NCBI GenBank assembly: GCA_009192285.1
Contig: CM018604.1
Location: 5,117,746-5,181,745, forward strand
Length of the DNA: 64,000 bases
From: Morchella semilibera
Lineage: Eukaryota > Ascomycota > Pezizomycetes > Pezizales > Morchellaceae
Direction: 5' to 3'
Shown: positions 1-11,804 of the stretch, piece after piece
Layout of the letters: the number at the start of each line of letters is the position of its first letter
Position numbering within the stretch: position 1 is the stretch's first letter
Translations under genes and position numbers: made by a program
Notes under the pieces: generated by a model
Database searches by the model: none
The model's input: only the letters and a program-made list of their open reading frames with translations
Told to the model about the DNA's origin: nothing

Positions 1-1414
1 TGTTTGCCAGCCACTCTTTGTTCGTCCTTGCTGGAAGGGAAATAGTCATTTTGCGAAGATTTTGCGCAGTAAATATAGTATCCCATATAGTGTGCTTTTC
101 GTTTGCTTCCTCCACAGAGCTACCCAAAGTTCTTTCATGTAGTGTAACTAGGATTAACTTGAGCTCTTGGAGGAGGGGAACCAGAGTAAATATGGAAAAT
201 GCCAGGTGGTTAAATGTACCCATCCCAAGTGGCCGGCCTTTAGTCCACCACTGGAAATTTATGTTCAAGTGTGTGAGAGTAGGTATAGTGGAGGGTCTAA
301 GCTTAAGTGACAGCCGTCGGGCATTGCGCAGGTAGTTGATGAGTGGTCCAAAAGGTTCCGAAGTCATCTCTACCGTATTACGGGGGGTCCTTTCAAAGCA
401 ATCGTAGGCTATTGACTCAATACCTCGAAGTGGTAGATGCTCAAATATGTCGTTATAGTTTGTGTGGCAATTCGTATGAATAGCCACAGATCGAAGATTT
501 GGAAGAAGATGCAGACCCTTTTGCATCCACGCCGGGTTCGCAATCTCGACATGTTCAAGATTCGTCCATCCAAGAAATGTTCGCCGCATTCTTTCAGGAC
601 TCCAATCGCATATACCATCCATATTCCGTCTAAATATCTCCAAATCTGTTCCCGGGAGCAGAGCAGTATACCAATTGGTGAAGTCCCACCGTGTCCAGTT
701 TTGGTTTTCCTCCAGAGCTGTCCATAGCTCATTCGGCAACTCTGGTCTCCGGTCTAGACGATATTGAATTTCTGCTCTCCGAAAACAACGATACTGGAGC
801 TCTGGCCATAAGTTTCCCAAACCAGATACCGATTCTAACGTACTTGAGCAAATACTGAATATCCGGAACCATCGCTCTAGTAAAGAACAATAGATCTCTT
901 TCAACCGCCTATTCAGCTTGTCGTAAGGCAAGTATCTGATATCTGACGGAAGGTACTGATTTGGTAGTTTTAAGTGCCGGATTCGTGCGGTGAGATCTGG
1001 GCGGGATTTAAGAGTGAGGATAAGTTTATCTAACTTCCTCCTCAGGGTATTCGATATAGGAGACTCGTGAGCTTTAATGTGGGACGGGCAAGAACAGGTT
1101 GGTGCTTCGAGATCTACATGGCTGAAAGGCTTGAGGGGCATTGAATCCCGCTGTCCATTGAATTGCAAATCAAGAGTCCCATAGAGTACTGTGGTCGCAT
1201 ATTCGTTGAAAAACCGGCACGTGAGAGAAAGCGAATAAAGGTTTTTGTGTTGACGATAGATACAATCGTCTTCGTCCAAGTAACTCAAAACTAGCATCCA
1301 TATCGCTTTTGGAAGTATTGCAGTGACTGGGCCATATGGTTTTGGGCTTTTCAGTTTCCGCCGTAGTGAGATTAACTGAACTCGAGTATGTTTCGCTAAA
1401 GCTGTTTCTCGCAT
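1..1414 (-). CDS. F-box protein (partial, C-terminus beyond left edge)
   Basis: The frame is open without a stop from the ATG at 1414 to the window edge, 471 codons, so this is the N-terminal part of a larger protein or nearly all of one. It is the first ATG after an upstream in-frame stop. Residues about 33-80 resemble an F-box: 'ILPKAIWMLVLSYLDEDD' followed by 'LYSLSLTCRFFNEYATTV'. The rest is Leu- and Trp-rich, with stretches such as 'LPNLRSVAIHTN' that suggest loose leucine-rich repeats, but I cannot count regular repeats. F-box proteins act as substrate adaptors of SCF ubiquitin ligases; the target cannot be told from sequence. No intron is needed. The general class is fairly sure, the function unknown. 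Confidence 0.72.
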   Translation of the reverse strand, partial: MRETALAKHTRVQLISLRRKLKSPKPYGPVTAILPKAIWMLVLSYLDEDDCIYRQHKNLYSLSLTCRFFNEYATTVLYGTLDLQFNGQRDSMPLKPFSHVDLEAPTCSCPSHIKAHESPISNTLRRKLDKLILTLKSRPDLTARIRHLKLPNQYLPSDIRYLPYDKLNRRLKEIYCSLLERWFRIFSICSSTLESVSGLGNLWPELQYRCFRRAEIQYRLDRRPELPNELWTALEENQNWTRWDFTNWYTALLPGTDLEIFRRNMDGICDWSPERMRRTFLGWTNLEHVEIANPAWMQKGLHLLPNLRSVAIHTNCHTNYNDIFEHLPLRGIESIAYDCFERTPRNTVEMTSEPFGPLINYLRNARRLSLKLRPSTIPTLTHLNINFQWWTKGRPLGMGTFNHLAFSIFTLVPLLQELKLILVTLHERTLGSSVEEANEKHTIWDTIFTAQNLRKMTISLPARTNKEWLAN

Positions 1415-2397
1415 GGCGGGGATACTTTCAAATGGGCGACAAGACAATTTGAATCTTCCTCAACGGCCGGATAAATCTAATTGCACGCGAACAATGGTAT
1501 CAGAGAGAGACCTGGCGAAGCATAATCAATGCATTGCGAGCGCCCGAGAGCAGGTAGATATGCCCCTTGTTTTATATTCGCCATCCAAAAGGTAACGACG
1601 TATCTGATAGGTATGTGCAATAACTCAGCCGCGATGCTTGCTTTTGACGCCAGTTATCGCACCCTGGGGCGCTGCCACCTGCAGGATCAAGGCATGCAGG
1701 CGGGCCAATAACTCTCGAACTGTTGAATTTAGGCAGGCTAGTGACAGGAGTGTGACGACGAGATTTGGGGACTTTCTAGTTGCCTAGATGTGATGGTGCC
1801 TTACCAAGGCGACTGGTGGCCAGCACAGCCCGCGACCATCCAATGGGAGCGTGAGCCACCCTCATCGCGAATAAGGCGATGAGGAAGTCACAAGTCATCG
1901 GGACCCGAAACGGGGATGAAACTTATGCTGGACAGCGACAAAAGCGTGCTCAGGGAACTTCCTCGGGGATTTCTGTCGTGGTTTTGAGTGTGTTTTTCCC
2001 GGCCGACTTGGACAATCGAGTGATCTCTCGTGATCCTGACGGCAAACAGCTAAGGAGTCTCTGAAGACCATTTCCACTCTCAACTTAAACTACATGTAGT
2101 CTGACAATTTTGTAGTCTTAATTAGTAGCCACGATTACATGAGCCGTGATTAAGATTTTCAAAAGGCCAATCACGAAATGTATCATTTTATAGAGAGAAA
2201 TGTAAAGTAGGCCTGTAACTTCTGGCCCCCCGAAAGCAAATTATCCTCGGATCTAAACCACCTTTTGAGGTTGATTGCCTTTATCTTTCCCGCTAAACCC
2301 CAAATCCCTCAAAGAAAAATGAAAGGAGATCAAAAAATTTACATGTACAGGTGGAGAAAATAGATAGTTGCAATGTAGAGAAGATGAAGAGGGCCGT
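1415..2397. other. intergenic, upstream of the F-box gene and downstream of TOM22
   Basis: Only short ORFs without family resemblance occur. Two TACATGTA octamers lie at 2091 and 2340. I see no RNA gene or transposon end. Confidence 0.5.
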
Positions 2398-2967
2398 CTA
2401 CTGTCGAGGCTTTTCTTGGGTTCCCTCTGTGAGAATCGATTGTGCGCCGGGAGTCAAGGACTATTTCAGTAAGTAGTGTTACTATTAGTGGCGGTCACTT
2501 TCTGAGATGGAGCTTACCTCTGTGGCGAATTGTTGCATCTACCGAGCGAATAAATTAGTTTTCCGTCCTCACATTAATCTATTTACTTGAAGGGTACAAA
2601 CGTTATATTCCTTCTCCATCTCGGCCAATTGCTGGTCTGCTTGGAGGGCAACCGCATATGGAACTCCCAAAATTATGACCGAGGTAGTCAGGACCCACAG
2701 TGTAGATCCACCGAAAGTAAGTCCCTTAGAAATCCACCTGTAAGTGCGCGAAGCTCCGTTGGAGAGATATGTGCGCTGTTTCAATGGGATGATATCCTTC
2801 AAAGCGACAAGGCGGTCGTAAAGAGTTTCCTCCAGCTCATCATCATCTTCGCCCTCGTCAGAGATTTCGCTGTCAGTATCGGTGAAATCGTCATCCTCAG
2901 CGTCGTCGGCGAATGCAGGCTTCTCATCGGTGAAGTGTTCGTCCTCAACTTCTTGGATTTTGACCAT
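2398..2967 (-). CDS. TOM22: mitochondrial import receptor subunit Tom22
   Basis: Three exons: 2967-2602, 2538-2518 and 2460-2398, giving 149 residues. The product is the central receptor of the outer-membrane TOM complex, which passes presequence proteins to the Tom40 pore. The N-terminal cytosolic half is strongly acidic ('EDDDFTDTDSEISDEGED'), as expected for presequence binding. One membrane helix follows at about residues 85-107 ('STLWVLTTSVIILGVPYAV'), then the family's 'EMEKEYNMQQFATE' and a short intermembrane-space tail 'SLTPGAQSILTEG'. The 7-codon second exon and the third exon restore this tail; reading straight through the first donor would give an unrelated end. The gene is divergent from the small gene starting at 3216, with 248 bp between the start codons. 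Confidence 0.93.
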
Positions 2968-3215
2968 TGTTGCGGATTTTTGATTGGAAGTGGGGTGTTA
3001 ATTCAAGGTTGTGTGTACTGGATGGATGGCTTGTGCGCTTGGTAATTTTTTTTTCCTTCTGTTATCAATGACGTTAAATGAGGCGCCGACTGTTAGAGCA
3101 CGTGACTGTATGCTGAGTCACTCCCGTTAAACAACTTCCTGCGGTACGGCAGAACCCGACGAAAACAACCACAACCCCTTAAACAAAAATTTAGGCCTGT
3201 CCCTGCTTACGAATC

Positions 3216-3694
3216 ATGGCTGGAACTTACGGTACAGAAGTTGACTCAAATATTCATTTAAAGATAGCTTCCCCAAAACTAACTGTGTAGTTAGAAAGGA
3301 GCGACAAGCCCCAAGATGGAGATATTGTCATCTCGATCAAACCGCCAGCAATGAAAGAAATCGTATTCTTGCCTGAGGGCTCACGAATTTCGGAGATATT
3401 CAATTCCAGAATCTGTGAAGAGGGTGTGGTTCTACGTCATGGCACCTATGCAGGAGCTTCAGTACTAGTACATCGCAACCATCGGCCACGAGAGGCGGCC
3501 GGGACAAATTGATGGAGCAGATAAGGGTATTGGAAACTCGGAATTCAACGGGGAAATTGGGTGCAAAATATGCCTACAAGACCCTACAACTTTACGAACT
3601 AGAGAATCCATTCACATTCTATGAACTCAAGGAATATGAATTTTTGAGGGCGCCACCACCTACAGCAAGGTTTCAATGGGCTAAGGAATGCTGA
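3216..3694 (+). CDS. small protein of unknown family, three exons
   Basis: Proposed exons are 3216-3231, 3295-3423 and 3495-3694, giving 114 residues. The join is in frame throughout: the first intron (63 bp) ends GTTAG and the second (71 bp) runs from GTGTGG to GAGAG, a weaker pair. The protein starts 'MAGTYERSDKPQDGDIVISI' and ends with a charged, aromatic-rich tail 'KTLQLYELENPFTFYELKEY'. I see no signal peptide, membrane helix or known motif. It shares a 248-bp intergenic region with TOM22, which suggests a common divergent promoter. The exon model is hand-built; the second intron is the uncertain part. I do not recognise a family. Confidence 0.42.
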
Positions 3695-4218
3695 AACACA
3701 TAAAATGGAACGGACAGGAACGAATATTTTAGCAAGTAGAGCTCTCCATGCATGTACTATCAGCTAAGGAACTTATGGGCAAACACATAGTTAATGAATT
3801 ACACCCCTCTGGGCAATGTCAACGGTCTCCACCGTTGGATTTGCTCCCTGTTTCTTTGGGACTTGCGCATCCATAAGGCGATTGGATTGGACCTCTGGGG
3901 GAATTCAGCAGTCAAAGAGCGTCGTGAAATAGTTCTTAAAATGATAAACAATAATAAAACCATTAAACAGCTCGCACCGCTACTAGTAGGCAACAGGCTC
4001 TTCGGATGATCTCGGCTGTGGCTCAGTCTGTGGCAAAACAGTGGGTGCGGGGCGAGTGCAACGACATGATCAACTCCACCACCTAGAATAACCCTAACCT
4101 CCGATCGAACCCGTTTCGTTTCCTTGTGACCCCAACTCTTTCTCACAACTCAACATCATCACTCCGACGCCCGGCTCTCATCTAATCCATTACGGTACCC
4201 TTCTCTCCGCTCTCACCA
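3695..4218. other. intergenic, ATP5 promoter region
   Basis: Holds the 3' end of the small gene and the presumed ATP5 promoter. ORFs here are short and lack family features. A pyrimidine-rich run just before 4219 fits a fungal leader. Confidence 0.45.
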
Positions 4219-5243
4219 ATGCTTTCTGCCCGCTCCGCCTCCCTTGCTAGGGCAATTGTCCCCCGCGCCGGCGTCAGGACCTACGCCGCTGCCGCTTCAT
4301 CGGCTAAGCCGCCCGTTGCCCTCTTTGGTGTTGATGGTACTTACGCTTCTGCTTTGGTGGGTTCTCCCGATTGATGCTTGGAAAGGCTTCCTTACTCTAC
4401 AATGGTGGTTGGGGGGGGGAGTTGTGATGGAAGAGGAGGGGGTTCTTTAAAGTTTTCGTTCGTGTAGACGAGACATCAATCATCGAAATGTCCACTCGGC
4501 TAACACCCCTTCCGACCGAATAGTACACCGCATCAGCCAAAACATCATCACTTGAGGCCACCGACAAATCTTTGCAGACCCTTAAGGCAAGCCTCGACCG
4601 TGATGCTAAGCTCGTCTCTATCATCTCCTCGCCTACCTTGAGCGCCGATGACAAGTCCGCAATCATTAGTCAGATCACCAAGCCTATCAGTAGTGACAAG
4701 ACAGTCAAGAACCTGCTCGAGGCTCTCGCAGAGAACAACAGGCTTGGTCTCATTGGAAGCGTTATCGACAAGTTCACCATCCTTATGGGGGCACACAGAG
4801 GAGAGGTGGAGGCAGTTATTACTAGTGCTACTGTAGGATATCCCCAAATGTTCCTCTATGGCCGAATTCTTCACTTGTGAAGTGGGGGGGAAGGTTATGA
4901 TTGTGTGGACATAATAGGGGCATTGGAGGATACGTCTGATTGGGGAGGGCTAAAATGATGAGCTGGACTAACTTCATACACATAGAACCTCGACTCCAAG
5001 CTCCTTGGACGTCTCGAAGCCGCCATCGCCAAGTCCCAATACGTTGGACAGGGTAAGAAGTTGAAGATTGTTAACAAGGTATCTACGCAATAAGTATTCA
5101 TCTCTACGACTATTTTCTAACCCTAGTAGGTCAACCCCGACATCGTTGGAGGGCTTGTCGTCGAAATCGGCGATAGGACTATCGACCTCTCCATTTCTTC
5201 CAAGATGGCCAAGCTGAACAAGCTTTTGACTGATTCTTTGTAA
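4219..5243 (+). CDS. ATP5: ATP synthase subunit 5 (OSCP), mitochondrial
   Basis: Four exons: 4219-4356, 4524-4832, 4986-5078 and 5130-5243; 217 residues. OSCP forms the peripheral-stalk cap that ties the F1 head of ATP synthase to the stator in the inner membrane. The N-terminus is a typical Arg/Ser/Ala presequence ('MLSARSASLARAIVPRAG'), followed by the family hallmark 'PPVALFGVDGTYASALY' spanning the first intron. Later conserved blocks are 'LAENNRLGLIGSVIDKF' and the C-terminal 'VGGLVVEIGDRTIDLS...KMAKLNKLL'. The first two introns (167 and 153 bp) are long for this window. The stop codon is followed at once by an A18 genomic tract, which would lie in the 3' UTR. Confidence 0.96.
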
Positions 5244-5775
5244 AAAAAAAAAAAAAAAAAAGGTGAATAAAAGACCTTTCGATATAATGACAAAAAGAGG
5301 TGTGTGATATAGATGCATAGTCGAGGTGGGTTGTAGGGGCATGAGGAAGGTATAGTCAATGTTATTATAGATTGCCAGCTGCCAGTTCCTCCTTTCAATT
5401 ATTCAGACAGATATTTGTAGCAACAGTATTAGTGGGTTTTACTTTGGAAGGGTACTCCTTTTAAAACATTTTTTTGAGAAAATCTGACTTGAAGTAATAG
5501 GGAGAATGTGGTTCTGGGTAGGCATTCCCATGCTTAAAAGATTGAAGGATTTCCAGCTATCAATAGCTTTCTTCCCGAATCCGAAACAAACTACCAATAC
5601 TGCTTATTTTAGAACAGGGCTGGCGTGAAATTTGTCCGCGTCTATCTCAGTTCTCAGATGCACAATACTACTTATATGGGTTTGATAAAGCTTCTACGCA
5701 CCCTGTGCCATTCATTTGGTATTTATTTTTAGAAAACACCGCCCCAAGTAAATACTCCCAACCAGCCCAAACCCT
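5244..5775. other. convergent 3' region between ATP5 and SmF
   Basis: Contains the A-tract after the ATP5 stop and AT-rich sequence that should carry the facing 3' ends of the two genes. No further gene seen. Confidence 0.5.
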
Positions 5776-6261
5776 CTAGTCTTCCATCTTTACATCTTTT
5801 TCGGCCGCGTTCTTGTCGCCGGATATCCATAGAACGTTATTACACCTAAACACCGTTAGTATGATATATATAACCCTGTAAGTCAACATTAACTTAAGGT
5901 AGTACCTGATAAGGACTTGCCCCAAGCTCCCTGTGCTCTTTCCATCGACAAATTCTTCTGTCCCGGAAAGTTGGATGTTCATGTAGGAGTCAACACTAAC
6001 AAGAGTTCCCTTATATTCCGTCTGCCCCCACTTTAGGCGCACAACTACAGACTTATTGACACTGAGCCCAATAAGGTACCTGAATTAGCATCGATTTCCT
6101 TCTTTCCATCCCTGTATTTGTTGACTAGAATGTTAGGAGGGTTAACTTACAGTGATTGTAGCATCGGTCGAGGGTTGATGGGAACGAACTAAGCAAATCA
6201 TATTGGTCAATGGAAGCTCCAAAAGAGCACAAAAAATATAGATAGTGGGTCTTACACTCAT
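5776..6261 (-). CDS. SMX3: small nuclear ribonucleoprotein F (SmF)
   Basis: Four exons: 6261-6256, 6188-6151, 6061-5906 and 5845-5776; 89 residues. The first exon is only six nucleotides (Met-Ser). SmF is one of seven Sm proteins that ring the U-rich site of spliceosomal U1, U2, U4 and U5 snRNAs. The joined protein reads '[16 protein letters not shown]', then the Sm1 motif '[20 protein letters not shown]' and the Sm2 motif '[13 protein letters not shown]', with an acidic tail 'KDVKMED'. Length fits the family. The acceptor at 6062 (GCTCAG) was chosen over one at 6079 because it gives the conserved spacing before 'VRLKWGQ'. It is divergent from PRP21, another splicing factor, with 260 bp between start codons. 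Confidence 0.95.
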
Positions 6262-6521
6262 GTCGGGCAACGATAAAGGGGATAGTTTCTCTTTGGTTGT
6301 ATTGTAGGGTGTACGGGGCGCGTTGTCTGAATGTTTCGGGGTTGACCAAAGGTGTACTGGGCTCGACATCCACCTTGTTATTGTACGGCCGGGTAACGAC
6401 GCCAATAGGTAATTTGGCTGTAGCGTAGGGTAGCTTGTAATTCCTGTCACTTTCTTTTTTAAATAGCCCAAGATATTGACTGATCCCATCGCCTTCTAAT
6501 TATAATATCTTGTTCGCAAAG

Positions 6522-8322
6522 ATGTCGCCAGCTGCAGTCCCTCCTCCCACAGAGGCCTTTGCCCCGATGGAGCAAATAAATCGCCCCCCAGAGGGTGTTG
6601 TCCTTCCTCCAAAAGACCTCCGAGGTAGGTGCGCTTCTTCCACGCGTGTTGTTGCGTCAAACACTAATTTTCATGCCATTCACTAGCCATCGTTGAAAAG
6701 ACTGCTGGCTACGTTGCTCGTAACGGGCAAGTCTTTGAACGTGAGTATTCTCTATATTCCTTCCTCTAGTTTCCTCCGAGGCTGATTCGTGGTAAGGGGA
6801 TCACACGAAGTCAGTCGAGCGTATTCAAGAGGAAAGGAACTATTCGCTGACCCGCACTAGAACGTATCCGCGAAAAGGAGAAACATAACCCCAAGTTTTC
6901 ATTTCTCAATACATCAGATTCATACTACCAATTCTATATATGGCGCCTCGAAGAGATCCGTGCTGGTCGCGGGACCGCCCTCGCAGCCGGGCGTGTAGGT
7001 GGCGCAGAAAGTAAAGCAGAGCCAGTAGAACCCGAGAAACCTCAGGGCCCTGCAGAGCCACCAGAGTTCAAATTCAGCGCCCGGATGCCAAACATCTCCG
7101 CACAAGATCTCGATATTCTCAGGTTAACCGCACTGTTTGTCGCACGGCACGGTCGTTCGTTTCTAACAACCCTGTCACAACGTGAAGCTCGCAACTTCCA
7201 ATTCGATTTCCTTCGCCCTAACCATTCATTTTACCAATATTTCTCACGCCTTGTAGACCAATATACAGAACTTTTAACGCCCTCTGGGGGTGTTTCTATT
7301 GAAGAGCTTGAGAGGAATGTTCAAGATAAATTCCACCTTCTTGATCGAGCCCGGGGTCGCGCGGAATGGACAAAATTCCAGGAAAAAGAGCGGGAGAAGA
7401 AGGAAGAGGAGGAGGATCAGGAGCGACTCGCATATGCGCAAATCGACTGGCATGATTTTGTGGTTGTTGAAACTGTTGTCTTTACTGATGCCGACGACCA
7501 GACCGACCTTCCACCTCCAACTTCTTTGTCGGATCTGCAGCACGCATCTCTAGAGCAGAAGGCACTTATGTCACTGCACCCATCGGCCCTACGAATAGAA
7601 GAAGCTATGCCGACTTCTGACCCAGAGCCTATCGAGACTCCATACCAACAACATCAAAGGCAGCAACGACAGGTTGCGGAGGAGGAGGACGGCATGGAGA
7701 TGGAGATGGAAGGCAGTGATGATGAGGATCGCGAGAGACAGCGCGAGCAAGATAGGAAACGACAGGCACAGGAAGCGGCTAAGCAAGGACTTGGCCAAGG
7801 ACAGATGAAGATCAGGAGTGACTATGTACCTCGTGCGCTCGCAAAGCGGCAGCTAGGCCAACTTGGTATCTGCCCGAACTGTGGACAGAATATTCCATTA
7901 GATGAGATGGAAGAACATATGCGGAGTACGTCCCCTTTGCTCTCTGGATTTTATTTACTTTACTAACGCATGCTTTCATAGTTGAATTACTTGATCCCCG
8001 CTGGAAAGAACAACGTGCTCGGGCCGACGCCAAACAATTAACAACTAATATCTCCACCAACGATACAGTCCTGAATCTGAAACGTCTTGCTTCCCAGCGT
8101 GACGACCTCTTTGACTCTACAGGTGGCCACAACATCTCCGCCGAAGAGTTGGAGCGCAGAAAACGTGTTGCAACTGGTGGCTCTTGGGACGGGTCTGCAG
8201 AGACAAAAGATGCAGTTCGCCATCAGCAACTCCAGAATATAAACGTTCAGGAACAGATTGAGGCAATTAGGAGGAAGGCGGGGAATGTTTCTAATCCTAG
8301 TGTGGGGCCCCAGAGGCAGTAG
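6522..8322 (+). CDS. PRP21: splicing factor 3A subunit 1 (Prp21)
   Basis: Four exons: 6522-6624, 6687-6740, 6861-7925 and 7982-8322; 520 residues. Prp21/SF3A1 is the scaffold of SF3a in the U2 snRNP and acts in prespliceosome assembly. Two SURP modules are visible: one from about residue 35 ('AIVEKTAGYVARNGQVFEQR') and one at about 135-190 ('LTALFVARHGRSFLTTL', 'HSFYQYFSRLVDQY'). A charged coiled stretch ('EKEREKKEEEEDQERL') follows, then the zinc-finger-like 'ICPNCGQNIPLDEMEEHMR' that runs across the last intron into 'IELLDPRWKEQRARAD'. The C-terminal ubiquitin-like domain of animal SF3A1 is absent, as in other fungi. The last intron carries a TACTAAC-like branch point (TTACTAACGC). Confidence 0.95.
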
Positions 8323-8787
8323 TTTGTGGGTAATCGCCAGCAAAAAACATTGAATTCATAGGGCCAATAGAGGGAAACTATGAATTGCATAGGCTTATGG
8401 GCAGGCAGAGCTTATGGGCCTTTTTTGTACTGTATCACGTTATAAGCAATACTTTATATCTAATCATCATGAATAAAAATAGCCACAATCAGCAATCATT
8501 GTAGAGTTCATACGTGCACTCGGCACGCTTCCCCCCAGCGATAGAAATAACTATTGTACAAAACAGAAACCCGAAGCTCTGCAATCCTTTCCTCCATAAA
8601 CCTTGTGATACTATATATAGCTACCATTTGAGGTTCTCTGTGGGTCTATGGTAAATGTAGGGAAGTGTGGCGCAGCTCAATGAAAAAAAATACAGAATCT
8701 AACTAACGCCATAGGATGAGAAAAAGAAATATCAATCTTCTACTATAGCTCTTTAGCAGTGGTCCTTCTTTAGTCAACACCACCCTG
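8323..8787. other. convergent 3' region between PRP21 and GCD6
   Basis: AT-rich facing 3' ends. I see no gene or repeat. Confidence 0.5.
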
Positions 8788-11214
8788 CTATTCCTCATCG
8801 TCTTCAGAATCATCCTCTTCAGAACTCTCTTCTTCCGCATTAGCTAACCACTCGACAAAGGCCTTAGTGACCTTCCTAACACCTACCATCCCACCGGACT
8901 CGGTGCTACTCTTCTCGTGCGCCCACCAGGCATTGACGGAAACCTCCTCCACTAACTCAATCTCAAACATTGTCTGGCAAATGGCAAAGAGAATTGTGGG
9001 ACCCTGTTTCTTGTCGACACACTCTTTCTGTGCTATGAGCAAAAAGTCCACTTGATCCTGTCGCTCAAAAATAGTCCTTTTGATGAGCGGTTCCCAACGT
9101 TTGAATACCGTTTCAGTAGCTGCCGCAATGGTTTTGGAGGCCTTGGAAACGAGCTGCTCAATGCGAGCAACGAGTGCTGTGACGACAGCCCGACGAACCT
9201 GATGCCACGAGGCATTGGCAGACATTCGCAGGCCGTTAAGCTCGAGTGAGGCGACTTCAACGGGATGGTCACCCTCCACAGCAGAAAGGAGTGACTGGGA
9301 AGCCTCTTTATGCCATAACTCTGCTTCGTCATTTTCTTCGGACCCGGCAGTAGTTACAGAGTCCGAGCGAGATGGCCTTGCTTTTGCACCAGGCATATCG
9401 TCCTCTGAATCGTCTTCGTCACCCGATATGGTGGATATCGAAGAATCGGAAATGTTGGAATGGTTCATGTTAAAAACTGGGGCGGTCAGTTCTTAGCCTA
9501 GTCAAAGCTCGGCAGAAGCTAACTCACCTAATCCGTCACGCAAGGAACCCTCTAGTTCATTACCGTCTTCATCGTCCGAGCCCTCGTACCCAAATCCAAT
9601 ACCACCAACCCCAACCAGCTCTTCATCGGTTCGTTTCTCATCGTCCGAGTCATCATCGTCTCTCTTATTATTGGAACTGCATATCCTGCTACCAGTCCTC
9701 ACAGTTGTTCCATCTGCAATTTTGACTCCATACGATATGATAGAGCCTGGTTGAATGATACATCTATTTCCCAATGTGACGTTATTTGCAATAATAGCGT
9801 TGTTGATCTTACAGCCATCACCAATGGTTACCCCATCCCAGATGTGTGCGCATTTTATCTCCGTTTCTTCACCAATATCACAACCTCTGCCAATAACGCT
9901 CTGGCTCACGATAGTTTTCTCCCCAACGCTAGTTCCAGAACCAATGACAGTCATATGGTTGATGATTGTGGATTTGGCCAATGAGACATCGTCCTCGATG
10001 TAGATATTTCCCCTCTTCAGACTGTAAGTCTGCCCTGGCACGAGATTGCTGTCTGGACACAAAGGATACGCCCAGCGACTGGTGACATCTCTGCTGATGG
10101 CGTCATATGTCTGGAAGCTCCTGACTCTGGCTCCATATTGATCAGATAGAATATGAGCGTAGATGGACATCTCATAAAGATCAACCTCTCTAAGAAGACC
10201 GTTTAAGAAGTCACGACGGTGGTGTTGATAATCAAAGTTCTCAGTATATAGTGCTGGAACATTGGGTGAGCAAATGTCAAGGGAGCAATCAAGAAGGTCG
10301 GAACGTATTAGAAGTTCCGAATGGGTCTTGATCAAAGATGCAGGCAAAAATGAGGATTTTCCATCCTTAGCGCGAGCCTCTTCATAGTGAACACATTTGT
10401 TTGTCCCCTTCTCAATCACAAATATTCCGGTTTCGCTCCTGGTTCTGCACCGGCGAATACTAGTTAGCCGTTTCTCTCAAGGTATGATGAAGACAAGATA
10501 ACTTACTTAGTCCTATGCGCGTTACCTGCCTCTCTCAGAACCATGGTCATGATGGCTTTGCTGTTAATTGCGCGACGCTTATTGTGCTCTTCCAAGACAC
10601 TCCCTAGCGATAAGTTGCCAACGAAATCTCCATGTACAAGCAAGAAATCGTGTGTAATAATTTGCTTCTGGTCAAGATCGCGCATAGCATCGCCCACTGA
10701 GGTACTTGTAGTCGATACCATGATGTGACAAGCTTTTATGGGAGATGATGGCTGATTCCATCTTGAACCTCTAGAACGCAATAAATTAGAAGTGCCGCTA
10801 TATTTGAAAGAAATTCTTCAAACCGGATATATTCCTCGATTTGCTCGGCATGGCTAGACGCATATACAAAGACTTCCTTCACACCAGCAGAGGCGAGAAA
10901 TTCGAGCGTGTAGTCGATGAGGGGGCTATTTGCTAGAGGGAGTAAACACTGCAATATAACTTAGCTTCACCTTAACAGAATCAAGGGATGTTCTAGATAT
11001 CTCACTCTAGGAGTTTCAAGGGTGAGGGGTCTAAATCTATTCTCGAACCCATCTGTGAGAACCTATACATTGTCAGAGAAAGCTATCACGGTACTATATT
11101 TAGGATTGCTCCACTCACAACTGCCTGAAGTGGATGAACTTCCCTGGCATCTCCTTCTCGTTTCTTTCCTCCAGAGCTGGCGGCAGAGGCCTTCTTTTCT
11201 TTTCGACTACTCAT
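8788..11214 (-). CDS. GCD6: translation initiation factor eIF-2B epsilon subunit
   Basis: Six exons: 11214-11119, 11062-11006, 10948-10824, 10770-10507, 10444-9528 and 9476-8788; 715 residues, close to yeast Gcd6. It is the catalytic subunit of the GDP/GTP exchange factor that recycles eIF2 and is the target of eIF2 phosphorylation. The N-terminal nucleotidyltransferase-like domain starts 'LQAVVLTDGFENRFRPLTL' and 'LLPLANSPLIDYTLEFL'. A left-handed beta-helix of hexapeptide repeats lies at about 326-413 ('IGSGTSVGEKTIVSQSVIGR', 'IIANNVTLGNRCIIQPGSII'). The C-terminal W2 domain (about 560-715) is the exchange catalyst and ends in an acidic aromatic tail 'VEWLANAEEESSEEDDSED'. An acidic linker separates helix and W2 domain. 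Confidence 0.95.
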
Positions 11215-11804
11215 TGGCTATTTGTTGGGGTTTTGGGAGTTGCTTAAGTTTGTTGCAGTTGCGGTTGGTGGGGTTTTTTTTTGGTATGGTGGGGCACGGA
11301 GCAGGGTAGGTTAATGTCTCCTTTGATGGCTTTGATGGCGCTAAATTTTATTGTAAAAATACTATTGACAGCTCGATTTTGGCCTACTATAACCATTCTC
11401 CGGGCATTTAGAGTAAAATTCTAAATCCTCCCTTCTCGGATAGCCAGAGATTTAAGAACAACCTCAATTAAAATACAACTGGCAGGTAATAACTAAATTA
11501 ACTGCGAACTGATTCCCCCGCTGTAGGTACATTTCTACCTACATGCATACATGTGCTTGTGCCTTGACGCCTCAATGACGGCAATCATGCGCCACTAAAA
11601 ATAACATGTACTCAGCCACTCTGAACGAAGAGGTGGCCTCTACCCCCTACGGTGGCACAAACCCTGACATATCAATTAAGATCCCAAATCTGTCCTCATA
11701 AGCGTTTATCTCATCTCACTTTCTGCAAAATCTTCGTCGCTTTCTTTTCCACTCGCCCGTCGGCTTCAGTAAACACTCCCTAATAACTTGTTGTATTTTC
11801 AACA
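11215..11804. other. divergent promoter region of GCD6 and SEC62
   Basis: 590 bp between facing start codons. Contains GTAGGTAC/GTACCTAC-like and ACATGC/ACATGT repeats near 11525-11555, and CT-rich sequence before SEC62. No coding frame of note. Confidence 0.5.

Noticed and set aside
9215-9496. ORFs on the opposite strand of GCD6, PPX1, ROT2 and the coiled-coil gene
   Set aside because: These are shadows of real coding frames on the other strand and have no family support of their own.
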